Part shown: in pieces, positions 54,810-64,000 of the stretch
How the letters are laid out: each line of letters starts with the position of its first letter
Numbering within the stretch: the first letter of the stretch is position 1
From: Heliopora coerulea
Lineage: Eukaryota; Cnidaria; Anthozoa; Scleralcyonacea; Helioporidae
Reading direction: 5' to 3'
DNA: 64,000 nt
NCBI GenBank assembly: GCA_030142905.1
Contig: JASJOG010000157.1
Location: 203,501 to 267,500 of the forward strand
Position numbers and translations under genes: made by a program
Notes under the pieces: model-generated
What the model was told of the DNA's origin: nothing
Database searches by the model: none
Seen by the model: only the letters and a program-made list of their open reading frames with translations

Positions 54810-55911
54810 CTCTTCTTCATTCTCCTTCATATTATCAGGGACCTCGGAGGGGCCGAGGGGGAGGGGCTGGGGGGCTTTAGCCCCCCCCCCCCCCACTTTT
54901 TATCCTAAGAAAAATAATTTAATCTTCAGAAAACGGAATTCGCCACGAAAACAACAACTAAATGTTAATAGATTGCATGTATAAACTGCTAATTTCAAAA
55001 TGTAGTCCAAAACATCGAAAAAATTTAAACAATCCCAAACCAACGGTGGTCAAAACCATTGTGCCCCTCCAACCTTTTTGAAACTGTAAACAGTTCCCTT
55101 TTCAAGCATGAAAAGTGCCCTTATTAAAAAGAAATGCTTTTTTATAACAATGTGTAACGCATCAGTTTATGCCCTCTTATTTGGGTCTACAGATTAAAAG
55201 ATACATAAGAATATGAAAAAACAAAACACATTGAACAACATCAGTTTTGGTCTGTTAGACTCTCTAGTCAAGAAACTAGAGCTTTACCTGTTGAATCATG
55301 TATCCAAGAATCCCGAAGTAGCATCACAAATTAATCGAACGATAGAATCGGTAAAGCCAGTGACATTACACAAAGACATTTAAGTTGACGATTTTCAGCT
55401 TTACTAAAATACAAATCTTGGTTTGTGCTGAGAACCATACATATTGCGTTTACATTTAATTATCTTGTTTTATATCCTACATTTATACTTGTCACATTTC
55501 ACGATTTGTTTATCAAACCGAATATTATTATGGTTGTGATAATAATTGTTTGTTAATTAAAACATCTCTTAAAATGCAAGAAGTTTTGTTTTAGTGCTTT
55601 AGCGATTTCATTTACGTGACCGTATGCCTCTTCACTCCCTAAAAATTTTCGAGTGAATTGAAAGACATCCGTTCATTCCCTTTTAGACCCCCCCCCCCCC
55701 CATTTAAAAAGCCGCTCCACGGCCCCTGATTATAATTGTATAAGCAGTCAAAACAAGACGAGTGTGTTGTAAGAACAGCGTCATCACTTTTGAATTTCTT
55801 TTCAAATTTTCCTCCTTCACATAAATCCATAATTTCTTGCCCCAGACCATAGTACCTTGGTGACATAGCTGCCAGCTTGACCGAAATCGCAATCGCCAAT
55901 GTATTGTTAAC
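54810..55911 (-). pseudogene. Exon of the minus-strand gene, split by an 893-bp insertion
   Basis: Acceptor CGTATATTTGTACAG (ending 55912), then VNNTLAIAISVKLAAMSP, RYYGLGQEIMDLCEGGKF, KKFKSDDAVLTTHSSCFD, CLYNYN. At 55729-55733 the insertion begins; beyond it (54835 down) the frame resumes MKENEEE and reaches a donor GAG-GTGTAAC in phase 0, matching the next exon. Removing the insertion and one copy of ATTAT restores a continuous exon of about 69 codons; as it stands, the frame runs into the insertion and stops at 55639. Family not recognised; the Cys pairs and the coiled-coil downstream are the only visible features. Confidence 0.5.
54836..55728. mobile_element. 893-bp insertion with CAGGG termini and poly-C tracts
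   Basis: Flanked by ATTAT (54831-54835 and 55729-55733). Ends CAGGGACCTCGG and CAGGGGCCGTGG (read inward). Poly-C runs of ~15 sit near both ends in the same orientation (54880-54895 and 55687-55701). No transposase. Superfamily unclear: the ends look hAT-like but the repeat is 5 rather than 8 bp. Confidence 0.6.
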
Positions 55912-55929
55912 CTGTACAAATATACGTAG

Positions 55930-56172
55930 ATTAGAACTGTGACATGTTTGTGGAAGTTGATCGTCCAGGTTAGTGTGGTCTTGAGAAAGACTGTTGGTGG
56001 AAGTGACTGACGTTTCGACAGACTTAGCGGCGGTCATCTTCAGAGTCAAAATGAGAGTAAATGTCACGTTCGCCTGTATTTGTATCTGGTCAGGTTTGTG
56101 CGTCATAATACAAGCGAACCTGACATTTACTCTCCTTTTGACTCTGAAGATGACCGCCGCTAAGGCTGTCAA
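55930..56172 (-). mobile_element. Penelope-like 3' fragment/foldback with hammerhead-like motif (family 4)
   Basis: Inverted arms 56017-56079 and 56109-56170 carry GACTCTGAAGATGACCGCCG.. On the minus strand the left arm extends into GACT-CTGAAGA-T-GAC..GTC-GAAA-CGTC-AGTC: a perfect GACT/AGTC stem I, core, stem II and a GTC cleavage triplet, with one extra base before stem II. The translated string TLKMTAAKSVETSVT is a repeat product. It sits in the intron directly next to the acceptor at 55912. Confidence 0.6.
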
Positions 56173-56767
56173 ATTTTATTCTTGATAATCCTTTAGGAAA
56201 AGTTTTTTGTTCCCCAAGGAAATATTGTTAGATAGATGTGGAAAATATTCCTGTGAGACGTCCTTGCTGGTGGACTTTCCCAGTTCTTGGTCAGTGTATG
56301 TGTTCTTAAAGCTTCGCGTGGTCATGACGAGGACAGACTATGGAAACTGATATTAATTTGAAGTAGCTATGAGCTTTTCACCCAATGACTTATCATTTAA
56401 TGTGCTCAGATCTGGTTATGTCTTGAGTTTGTTGGATCTATAATTTTAACTGAAATTCAGTCCCTACTTACTATAATTATGATACAGATGTTTACGGTAG
56501 GTGCCAGAAACTTGGATTCAAGCCATAGTCTTGGTCATAACTCATTTTGCAAAAAATTAAAGATTTAAGATGCTAAACCTGCATTCATTCGATTCCATTT
56601 TCACCCAAATGGGTAAATGTGCAGAGAAGCATAAAATCAATACGGCAACTTTTATTGTAATTTATATATGGAAAAACTATTGATCTTTTGGCATACAATT
56701 ATGTAGTAGGCCCTAGAACTGTATGGCATAGTTATTTTAATTTATTATAATTTTCTCTTACATGTAG

Positions 56768-56808
56768 CAAGGGAGCCAACGGAAAACTATGATTCTCCAT
56801 CAGAAGAG
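56768..56808 (+). CDS. Exon 1 seen of the plus-strand acidic/coiled-coil gene
   Basis: Acceptor TTTTCTCTTACATGTAG, donor GAAGAG-GTATGG. Reading (after two bases) REPTENYDSPSEE; ends in phase 0. The gene's start must lie upstream or in an unrecognised exon. Confidence 0.5.
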
Positions 56809-57571
56809 GTATGGGTAATTTGTACTGACAGAGATATTATATTATAATAGCTTTTGGCTATAGAAAGTACTATAATTTGACTGTAAATGGCATGTTAATA
56901 ATGAGGTAGAGAAGTTCTGTAAGACTTTAGTAACCTAAAATGAAATAAGTCATTCATATTTAACTTTATTTAAATCTTCAAATTTACCAAAATTTATAAC
57001 AGCATATTATGATATAGAAAGATTATGAAAATTTGTGGTCAGTTTAAAACAGAAGTTAAGGTTCTTTAACATTAACTGACTTCATTTACATCAAATGATA
57101 TTTTTATTTACAAAAAAAAATTATGATCAATAATTGAATTAATACATTATATATGAACATCAGAAATTTTGAGGCTTAGCATAAAATTAAGAGCAATTTA
57201 AAGATCTCCATAAAAATATAGGTGAAGAATGATTTTCTCTGACTTTTAATGTGATCAAGTCTGAATTCCATAAGCTAGTAATATACATCAAAAATGAGAA
57301 TTTCTAAGGGTTTCAGACAGTGTAACAGAGAGAACTTCCAAATTAAGGGAACCAGCATTTCGCTGAGAGCATATCGAAACTACGCAAGTCCTCTAAACAG
57401 GTTGAAAAGCAAAACAACATTTGTAGGTTAATGGCAGAAAATTAATTTAAATGGTTAAGTCATTCATAATTGGACAACAACTCATATCCGACAATAAATC
57501 TAGTTGCTCTAGGCTGAGTACGAATAATTAGAGAATCAGACGATATATTTATTACTGCAAGATGACCTTAC

Positions 57572-57687
57572 TTCACAAGTCATTGTATTCAAGACAAGAT
57601 TCATCCCAAGCTTCTCTATACTTCCATCATTCATATCCAGCCTTCCTTTTGCATTCACAATAACTGGACGTTCAGCATATTTTGGGA
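57572..57687 (-). CDS. Exon-like segment, minus strand (38 codons)
   Basis: Acceptor-like CGTGACTGCAAAG, donor GTGAA-GTAAGG. Phase 1 in, phase 0 out: PKYAERPVIVNAKGRLDM then NDGSIEKLGMNLVLNTMTCE. In phase with 57790-57868. Protein-like composition; not recognised. It lies inside an intron of the plus-strand gene. Confidence 0.4.
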
Positions 57688-57789
57688 CTTTGCAGTCACG
57701 TAATATTATTATAGAAAATTACTGTAGATCTTGATTGAAAAATTAACCCAAATCTTTTTCAACTTCCACTTACACCAGCTGTTTCTTAC

Positions 57790-57868
57790 CAAGAAAATAG
57801 TCCTTATCAAAAATTGTGACAGTCTTGTTATTTGATATAAAGTTACAAAATCTTGCATTTCTTGACAT
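57790..57868 (-). CDS. Exon-like segment, minus strand (26 codons)
   Basis: From ATG (57868-57866) to donor TTTCTTG-GTAAGAAA: MSRNARFCNFISNNKTVT then IFDKDYFL, ending in phase 1, which fits the next segment (VPKYAERP). A TATAAATG string spans the ATG; it may be an internal exon whose start is misplaced. Confidence 0.35.
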
Positions 57869-58011
57869 TTATACTCTCTGCCCATTACATTGGAAAATCC
57901 ACTTGTACGATCCATTTGTGTCTTCCTGACGTTCATCTCAACAGTCCTACACAGCAATTACCCCAAAACATTATACGGAATTGGCTAATGAAAATAAACA
58001 AAACTTCCTAC

Positions 58012-58154
58012 ATTGACCGTTGAGTGCACGAGAAATCATTGGCAGGAAGAAGGATTCCACACCATGAACAGTAACTCTGCCTTTGACTAGCCAGATAGAA
58101 CCTAAACCACAGCAGCAAAGAGCCTTCAATGCATTTAAAGTATGCAAATTTGTC
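58012..58154 (-). CDS. Exon-like segment, minus strand (47 codons)
   Basis: Acceptor CATAACCATACAG, donor-like GGTCAAT-GTAGGAAG. In phase 2 in it reads TNLHTLNALKALCCCGLG, SIWLVKGRVTVHGVESFF, LPMISRALNG with no stop, far more protein-like than the other frames. The pattern C..G....(L/V)..GRV.VHG resembles beta-rich repeats in several families, so no name is given. Confidence 0.35.
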
Positions 58155-58700
58155 CTGTATGGTTATGTCTTGGGAGATAGGTAGTTCCACAGTAGAAAAA
58201 GATAATTACATCAACCCGGTGTCTCTTTTAACACGTGTGTAACAAAATTTATACCTCTGGTATGGCAAGGTTGATCATTAATATTACTTCGCATTAAACT
58301 CTATTTTTCTTCTTTTGGCAAATGTGTTTCTCTTGCACCAATCTATGGCTGTCTATGTTTGGCAATTAACCCCTTGAATTTTGGCAATAACAGCAATTGA
58401 TCAAAATAGGTCCTCTTAAATGTTAACATAGCTGGGATTTTTTATACTTAGGTGTGGGGTCAGTATTAAACAAAACGGAGTAAACTCTATATAATTGATA
58501 ACCCATAGTAAGCAAGGCTGATGTCTGTATCATCCTCAATAAATGTAGTGTAGGCGGACAACTGGTGAAATTAATACACAAAAATGTAAGTACATAGTGT
58601 AATTTAACCAATCGGACAAAGTAAAATTATATTCATGTGCAACATAGTTAGAATTTCAAACATTAATTTTTATCAGTGAACATTTCTATTTGTATTACAG

Positions 58701-58805
58701 GGTGCATTCTCATCAGTTCAACATGAAGAGGGTCAAACGATGGAGATTGAAAACACGTTTGGTGACTTGTCCCTTAAAGAAACAAATGGAGCTCATCCGT
58801 CAGAG
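58701..58805 (+). CDS. Exon of the plus-strand gene (35 codons)
   Basis: Acceptor TTTGTATTACAG, donor TCAGAG-GTGAGG. Phase 0 to 0: GAFSSVQHEEGQTMEIEN then TFGDLSLKETNGAHPSE. Acidic, low-complexity linker preceding the coiled-coil exons. Confidence 0.6.
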
Positions 58806-58809
58806 GTGA

Positions 58810-61270
58810 GGATCGTCTACTCAGATTTTTGTTGGTTTTCTTAATTTCTTTTTTCTATCAATTTCTGAGAAGATTGTGATGCTGCTGCAGATGTATTAAT
58901 CGTAGAATAGTTTATCTGAACACCTTAAGGATTTTAAATTTACAAGTGGATAAAGCTACATATTATTTTCAACAATATCACAATTTTTGATTTTCATATC
59001 CGCTTAACTGCAATTTCCCGCATTTTTAGGGCAGTTTTACCACACCATATTATGATCAAAAGCAACATCATTTTAGTCAACCTTCAACTTTTTTCGACAA
59101 TGTCTCTCCAATTTCCCAAAGCTGATGTAGTTGCACTGATGTATCTGTAAAGCTTATGGATAAGAGGCAACACGTCTCCGCAATTTATTTTAAAACTACG
59201 CGCACTAAAGGTTAAAATTAACCTTTAAATAACGTTAAAATTAACCGGGAGGTAATTCTGGTTAAAATTTAGGTTATCTCCCCTTTCTATCTCTTTCATC
59301 TTTTAGTTAGTATTATTGCAAAGGAAATACTTGACGGGAAGCGTTTAATTTTTTCTTTTGCTATGGAAAATATTGCCGGGATTTTAATTTGGAGGGCAAC
59401 AATCACTAAAGATTAAAGAACAACCAACAAATTGCGGTAGAGATGGAAATAACTTCAGCGCACTCGAAAATTGCGAATTAATGTTAAAAACCCCACGTTA
59501 CTGGAACACATAAAAATTCCCCACCTAGGCGTTGAAGAATTCACGATGGGAAAAAAAATTTAAAAAAATATTCTGGACGAAAAGATTGAATATGGGGAAA
59601 TGAGGTCGGCCGATGGAAAATATATGACAAAAACGAACTTTTCGTCTTGACTGGCCAACCTCGGTATTGAAAATTAGCCTGCTGCATACCAAAATCAGCC
59701 TCACTAACCAGTCAGACTGTGCAAATGGAAAATGAACTCTGTACTCCCAACTTGAGCATAAACGCATTTTAAATGTACATTTTCAGCTTTTTAGATCTTG
59801 AAAAACGCAAAGCACCTTTAACCCGTCATCCAGGCTACAAATTTGTTCCCCAACCAAATTCATCGTAGCAGGGTTCAGTTGATTGCAAGCGTTTGACTGA
59901 AATTTGGGGCCAATGACACCTCTAGTTCTACTTATGACCTGTGTGGTTGATACCATTTTGGGTAAGTAATCGATACTAGGACCAGTGAATCGGGAGCGGT
60001 TATGGACCACATAGCTCTATTAAACAATGACTAGATGAACTCAATCAACGTTAGAGAGTTCAACTAAGAGTACTTAATAAATGGCAAAAAAAGATTTTAG
60101 AAGTTTTCAGATAATCTTTTAATTTTGAATGCAGGTCATCAAGTATTAAAGTGTTAAACACAAGACCTGTTTTAGAGAGCATCATATGAAGGGACCTACT
60201 GTACACTAAGAACTAGACGAAATTTTTTTGCTTGAAATTTTATCACCATAATTTTATTAGCTTTTGAAATGTCATTGCACATTGTGGCGGTGTAAGAGAC
60301 TGCTATACTGGGGGGAGAGAGACAAAATGTTACGCTGGCGGGGCTACAGTGAGATCTAGAGGGGGCTGTAGCCCACTTAACTCGTATGTTAAAAGAGGTC
60401 CTGGTTACTCAGCCACTATCTGATGAATTCTGTGATCAAATTACAACAGTTTGGTCTAGAAAGTTCTCTGAAATTAATTTTATAATTTCTTGGGGTAATA
60501 CAATCAGCAGACTTGAGGGATATTTTCCTTTATATTCATCATAGAAGCAAAAAATTGATCCTTTGTAAAGGCATATTTTGCAGTTAATAAAAACAAATGG
60601 ATATCCTTTTGGAATAGTATAGTAGAGCGCAAGGGCGACAATCGCTTCCTAAAAGTGGGAGCGACGGAGCCGGCAAAGTGATGTGGAAGCATTCCCTCTG
60701 AAAGTTTTGGTTTTTTTTAAATCTAATGTTTATGAAATGCCTTTTCCGGCATTCTGAGATTGTTTCTTTGGAACAACATTCATACGTTATTTTTCAATCG
60801 AAACGAAGCCATGCATTTCCTCCAAACAGCAATAAAGATTTTATAGTATGACTAAACAAAGTATTTCTGATTGTTTACAAAATGGCGTCCAAAGAAGAAC
60901 TATCGGACTGTAAAATAACTTGGCAAATTTTCATAATTTGTCATGTATTCGAACCAACAATACCTAGGTAAGAATTGGGGCTGAAAAAAGTTATATCGGA
61001 AAATCGTAAAGGTAAACATGGAACCATAAGCACCGAGGGAACAGAAATTTGGCTTCAGTTGTCATGAACTTTGCACAAAGTGGGAGAGATAATTATATAT
61101 GTATCCCCCTCAGTCCAAAAGTGGGGGGATATTTCCCCCGATCCCCCCAGGATTTACGTCCTTGGTAGAGTGATTTCCTGCAGTGTCTTGTTCCTTAACC
61201 TGCTAAGCTGCCGGTTAACCCTTCAAGTCATTATACCACCAGGGAATAAAATTTGATCTGAGTATTCTTT
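58810..61270. other. Intronic sequence with repeats; possible first exon at 60882-60967
   Basis: At 60882 ATGGCG in good context (ACAAAATGGCGTCC) opens 28 codons (MASKEELSDCKITWQIFI...) up to donor CCTAG-GTAAGA (60967). It ends in phase 2 and so cannot join the phase 0 exon at 61279; it may belong to another gene or a repeat. 59783-60010 (minus) and 60290-60400 look repetitive (G-rich, GGGGGGAGAG). No other exon recognised. Confidence 0.3.
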
Positions 61271-61278
61271 TTTTCCAG

Positions 61279-61356
61279 AAAAATAGGTTAGCCAAGTTGG
61301 AAAAAGATTACCAAATTTCTGTGAAAAAATTGTCAGAAAAGGATAAAGAAATAGAA
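61279..61356 (+). CDS. Coiled-coil exon of the plus-strand gene (26 codons)
   Basis: Strong acceptor TATTCTTTTTTTCCAG and donor ATAGAA-GTAAGT. Phase 0 to 0: KNRLAKLEKDYQISVKK then LSEKDKEIE, with Leu/Ile at heptad positions and alternating Lys/Glu. Function not recognised. Confidence 0.7.
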
Positions 61357-62926
61357 GTAAGTTGGCTGGAATTGAGGACAGCATTAAGAGAAGAAGCACT
61401 CTCTCTGAAGAGAAAGATTAATTAAAATCTATATCAAGAGACAATTTTGATTGGTGCATTTGTTCGCTGGTCACCCTTGCTGGGTCTTGCGCTATGTGGG
61501 TGCTGTTTTTGGTTATGTTGAGGAGCCCACTCTGGGTTTAGCCAAAGCGATCCTCTTTGAACACTGAAAACAAACTTTATGTCTGCTTGGGTGTCGGAAG
61601 CTGCTACGTGTTTTATCAGAGAAGAGTGGACGAAACCCAAATATTCCTCACTATTTTTCGAATTGAGATTTGTAAATTACAGAAGAGTGAAATGATGGAA
61701 TGTTGACGTTTTCTAGTAATGTAGATATCTTCAATATAATAGTACAGCCAAATTGACGGAGAAAAATGGTCATCGTTTAGAGTCAATTTTGCGATGTTTC
61801 GAGATCTTTTTCTTAATGTAAATAGATTGTTAAAATCCGTTATTCAATTGCAGATTTTCATTTCATTGTGACAGAAACATTAGAAAAAAAATAAGCACGT
61901 CTCTTTGAAGAGAAACCAATCTGTATTAATACAGTAACGTCTTGTTAAAAGACCAGCAAGAAATAATCCTGAAAAAAAACTTTAAAGAGTTCTTAAAATT
62001 TAAGATTTTTACAACTGATGACGTCTTCCTAATGACGTCAGAAGTTGTTCCTATGACAACAAAATCGTAGCATATATTTGGACTCAGCATACATCATCCT
62101 GTAAAAATTTCATGATTGTACGAATTCACAAACAGTGATTCAGCAAACGACACCAGATAATCAGTAGTCAAGACCTAAGAGAATTAAACTCAGTAGTTTG
62201 TATGACTAAATGCATGTCAGGTTGTAACAGGAGCTCTACTTCATTCTGCTATGCAGCAAAGTTTGGAATTCTCAGCCAAAGATTGACTCAAAAATTCAGT
62301 GACATTTGCCTAATATTGTGGTGTGTTCTAGAGTCTGGGGTGAATTTATCATCGCATAAACCAAATCGAAGAAAACCTTACACTTGAGTTCAAAACTTAC
62401 ATTACTAACATACCAAACTAGCAATTTTATGAGAATGTTCTTTAATTCCAATGCGAAGATTATACTAATTTACTTTACTTTACTTTAATTTAATTTAATT
62501 TAATGTAGTTTAAAATGAAGATAAGTGCCCGGCTTAAAAGTTTAAAAAGATCTGTTATTCGTACACAGGAAATTAATAGAACTGTCGAGAAATTCAAAAA
62601 AATTGTTAAGATGTGAGGTTTTACTATGGACATTGTACTGTTATCAAGGGGCAGATACAGTTAAATATCAACTTTTGAATTTTATCTTTGGAGCATGAAG
62701 ATCTTTTTCCAACATGGCAGTTCTGGTAATCATGTGACGTCATTGCCATGGAAGCTTCGCACAATAATTGAAATGATTCCAACTTTATTTTGTGAAAGTT
62801 TTAAGGATATTTTTCAAGATATGGGCAAAAACCCGTTTTGATGTATTGGTTTGGTTTGGAGCCAGGCCATAAGTGAGATGAGTGCATGCTGTGCTTTTTT
62901 AATGAATCGAGTTTTGAATTTTTTAG
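61357..62926. other. Intronic sequence with repeats
   Basis: 61981-62130 is the inverted partner of the CRE-bearing repeat at 595-725 (TGACGTCA at 62033-62040). 62459-62510 is a (TTTAC/TTTAA)n tract. 62515-62580 (AAAATGAAGATAAGTGCCCGGCT) is a worn copy of the CCCAGCTGA family. 62741-62748 has TGACGTCA-like GTGACGTCAT. Confidence 0.5.
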
Positions 62927-62977
62927 GACGCATGCAACGAAATACAGCAACTCAAGGATAAGATTAAACAGTATGAG
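62927..62977 (+). CDS. Coiled-coil exon of the plus-strand gene (17 codons)
   Basis: Acceptor TTTTGAATTTTTTAG, donor TATGAG-GTAAAA. Phase 0 to 0: DACNEIQQLKDKIKQYE, continuing the charged heptad pattern. All four exons keep phase 0 boundaries on their 3' sides, supporting one gene. It runs off the right edge. Confidence 0.65.
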
Positions 62978-63404
62978 GTAAAAAAATAGATGTCCTTAAA
63001 TCATTGAATCGTTTTAATGTGATGCGAATCTATGCGACATATTTCGAAAACATTCATTCACCCCAAAGCCTTCCACAATCTGGCCCAAAGTTGAAACTCG
63101 CTTTAAAATTTGGATGTCGCAAGTGACGGAACGAATCTTCAGCATGTTACATGATTTACAGCTGGCCAATAAATTAAAAAAGATGTTTCTATGAAAATCA
63201 AAGTTAGAAATGTTTGGAATATGTCGTTGCCGTCGAAAAATGGAGAAAAATTATGAATCATTGATATAAAAATGCTGTATAAATGATGTGTCAACATTAA
63301 TTAAACGAACAAAATCCAATAGTATTGATTGTAAACTTTGCAGTCACTGATCCAACGCTATAAAGATGATGAGAATTAGCGTATCAGGCAATAGTATTGT
63401 TTAT

Positions 63405-64000
63405 ATTTGGTTTGTTAAGTAGAAAAACACAAGAATTACCACATCGGCGACTGCTAAGCGGAACTGTTTTCCATGAAATTTTCTTTTCTCGTTTTTTTCT
63501 GAACCCAGAATAACACACCTTTTGCTGTTCATTACCATAAAATATACTATCATTAACACCAACCTCAAACTCATTAACGCAAAAATATATTCATTTTGTT
63601 TAATCGACATTCACTAGCAAAGATACGCAACCATTTGCATCGAAGGACATTCTATAGCGCCAACAGACGACCATTAATACCATTCTACCATACATTAAGG
63701 ATAATAAAATTTCAGTTAGAGAAGATATTTCTCTTGCGTAATTGAAATTTTATTCCTAATGTATAGTAGAATGATGTTAATAGTTGTCTGTTGGCGCTAT
63801 GGACTGCCCTTTTATGCAAATGGTTGCGTATCTACGCTACTGAATTTCAACTGACTAAAATGAATGTACTTTTGCGTTATTGAGTTTGAAGTTGGCATTA
63901 ATGATAGTATATTTTCTGGTAATGAGAAAAAAGGTGTACTATGGTTTACGTTTAGAAGTTTGTCAAGTGGTTGGCAAAAAAATTTTCATCGTAAGCGGGT
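63405..64000. mobile_element. Long diverged inverted repeat (foldback), right arm reaching the window end
   Basis: The left arm (to 63716) and right arm (from 63739) pair over at least 250 bases: TGAAATTTTATT.CTAATGTAT.GTAGAATG.T.TTAAT, GTCTGTTGGCGCTAT, TTTGCA.ATGGTTGCGTATCT, AATGAATGTA, ATTAATGATAGTATATTTT. The spacer of ~22 bases is itself near-palindromic (AGAGAAGATATTTCTCT). No coding capacity. The outer boundary of the right arm may lie beyond the window. Confidence 0.8.

Noticed and set aside
55639..56172. 177-codon minus-strand protein
   Set aside because: It fuses a Penelope-like 3' repeat (TLKMTAAKSVETSVT), an intron end, a real exon segment and the insertion at 55728; not one protein.
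57709..57957. 82-codon minus-strand ORF as a single gene
   Set aside because: A frame containing donor and acceptor signals gives a better phase-consistent exon at 57790-57868; the long frame ignores them.
60882..60967. First exon of the plus-strand coiled-coil gene
   Set aside because: Good ATG and donor, but it ends in phase 2 while the next exon needs phase 0, and gene exons already lie upstream.

Overview
The window is AT-rich, intron-rich animal DNA packed with mobile elements. The mix of elements (Penelope-like elements with hammerhead-like 3' motifs, TTF-type hAT, Tigger MITEs, tRNA-derived SINEs, SCAN-type gag LTR elements, LINE tails of (ATA)n) fits an anthozoan cnidarian, probably a reef coral. 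This is an inference from repeat and protein families; no species marker was seen. There is no sign of bacterial or phage DNA, and no CRISPR array, rRNA or convincing standard tRNA gene.

Layout. 1-12.4 kb: two exons of a probable minus-strand rhodopsin-type GPCR (signal-peptide exon at 12333-12428; TM1-TM2 exon at 1-288, running off the left edge), matching in phase across a 12 kb intron that holds two complete hAT MITEs with 8-bp target duplications, a ~95-bp tandem repeat and unassigned sequence. 12.4-22 kb: repeats, a Tigger transposase remnant, and one arm of a diverged segmental duplication (20.2-21.8 kb, partner at 27.7-29.2 kb). 22-26 kb: LINE fragments, two of them tail to tail on one microsatellite. 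26.5-34 kb: microsatellites, SINE inverted pairs, foldbacks and two hammerhead-ribozyme-like copies. 34-37.2 kb: a decayed LINE with APE-type endonuclease and reverse transcriptase. 38.0-41.7 kb: a gypsy-type element lacking the pol core, whose LTRs lie in inverted orientation, inserted in an RPA-like OB-fold ORF that also carries a SINE insertion with a 13-bp target duplication. 43-49.5 kb: Tigger and TTAA-flanked MITEs, then a Penelope-like element with an inverted 5' part, split by a 3.3 kb hAT element (8-bp TSD), beside a protease-like ORF fragment. 49.6-53.8 kb: a perfect 87-bp-arm foldback and a SINE inverted pair. 53.8-63 kb: exon-like segments of two unrecognised coiled-coil genes, one on each strand, apparently interleaved. 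63.4 kb to the end: a long diverged inverted repeat.

Host genes supported: the GPCR (two exons), a minus-strand gene with coiled-coil exons (53.85-55.91 kb, perhaps more exons at 57.6-58.2 kb), and a plus-strand acidic and coiled-coil gene (56.77-62.98 kb, continuing to the right). Everything else that looks coding is mobile-element remnant or weak. No new multi-gene system was found. The most interesting signals are the recurring hammerhead-like motifs at Penelope-like ends and several unusual insertion architectures (inverted LTRs, twin-priming-like inversion, nested elements with readable target duplications).
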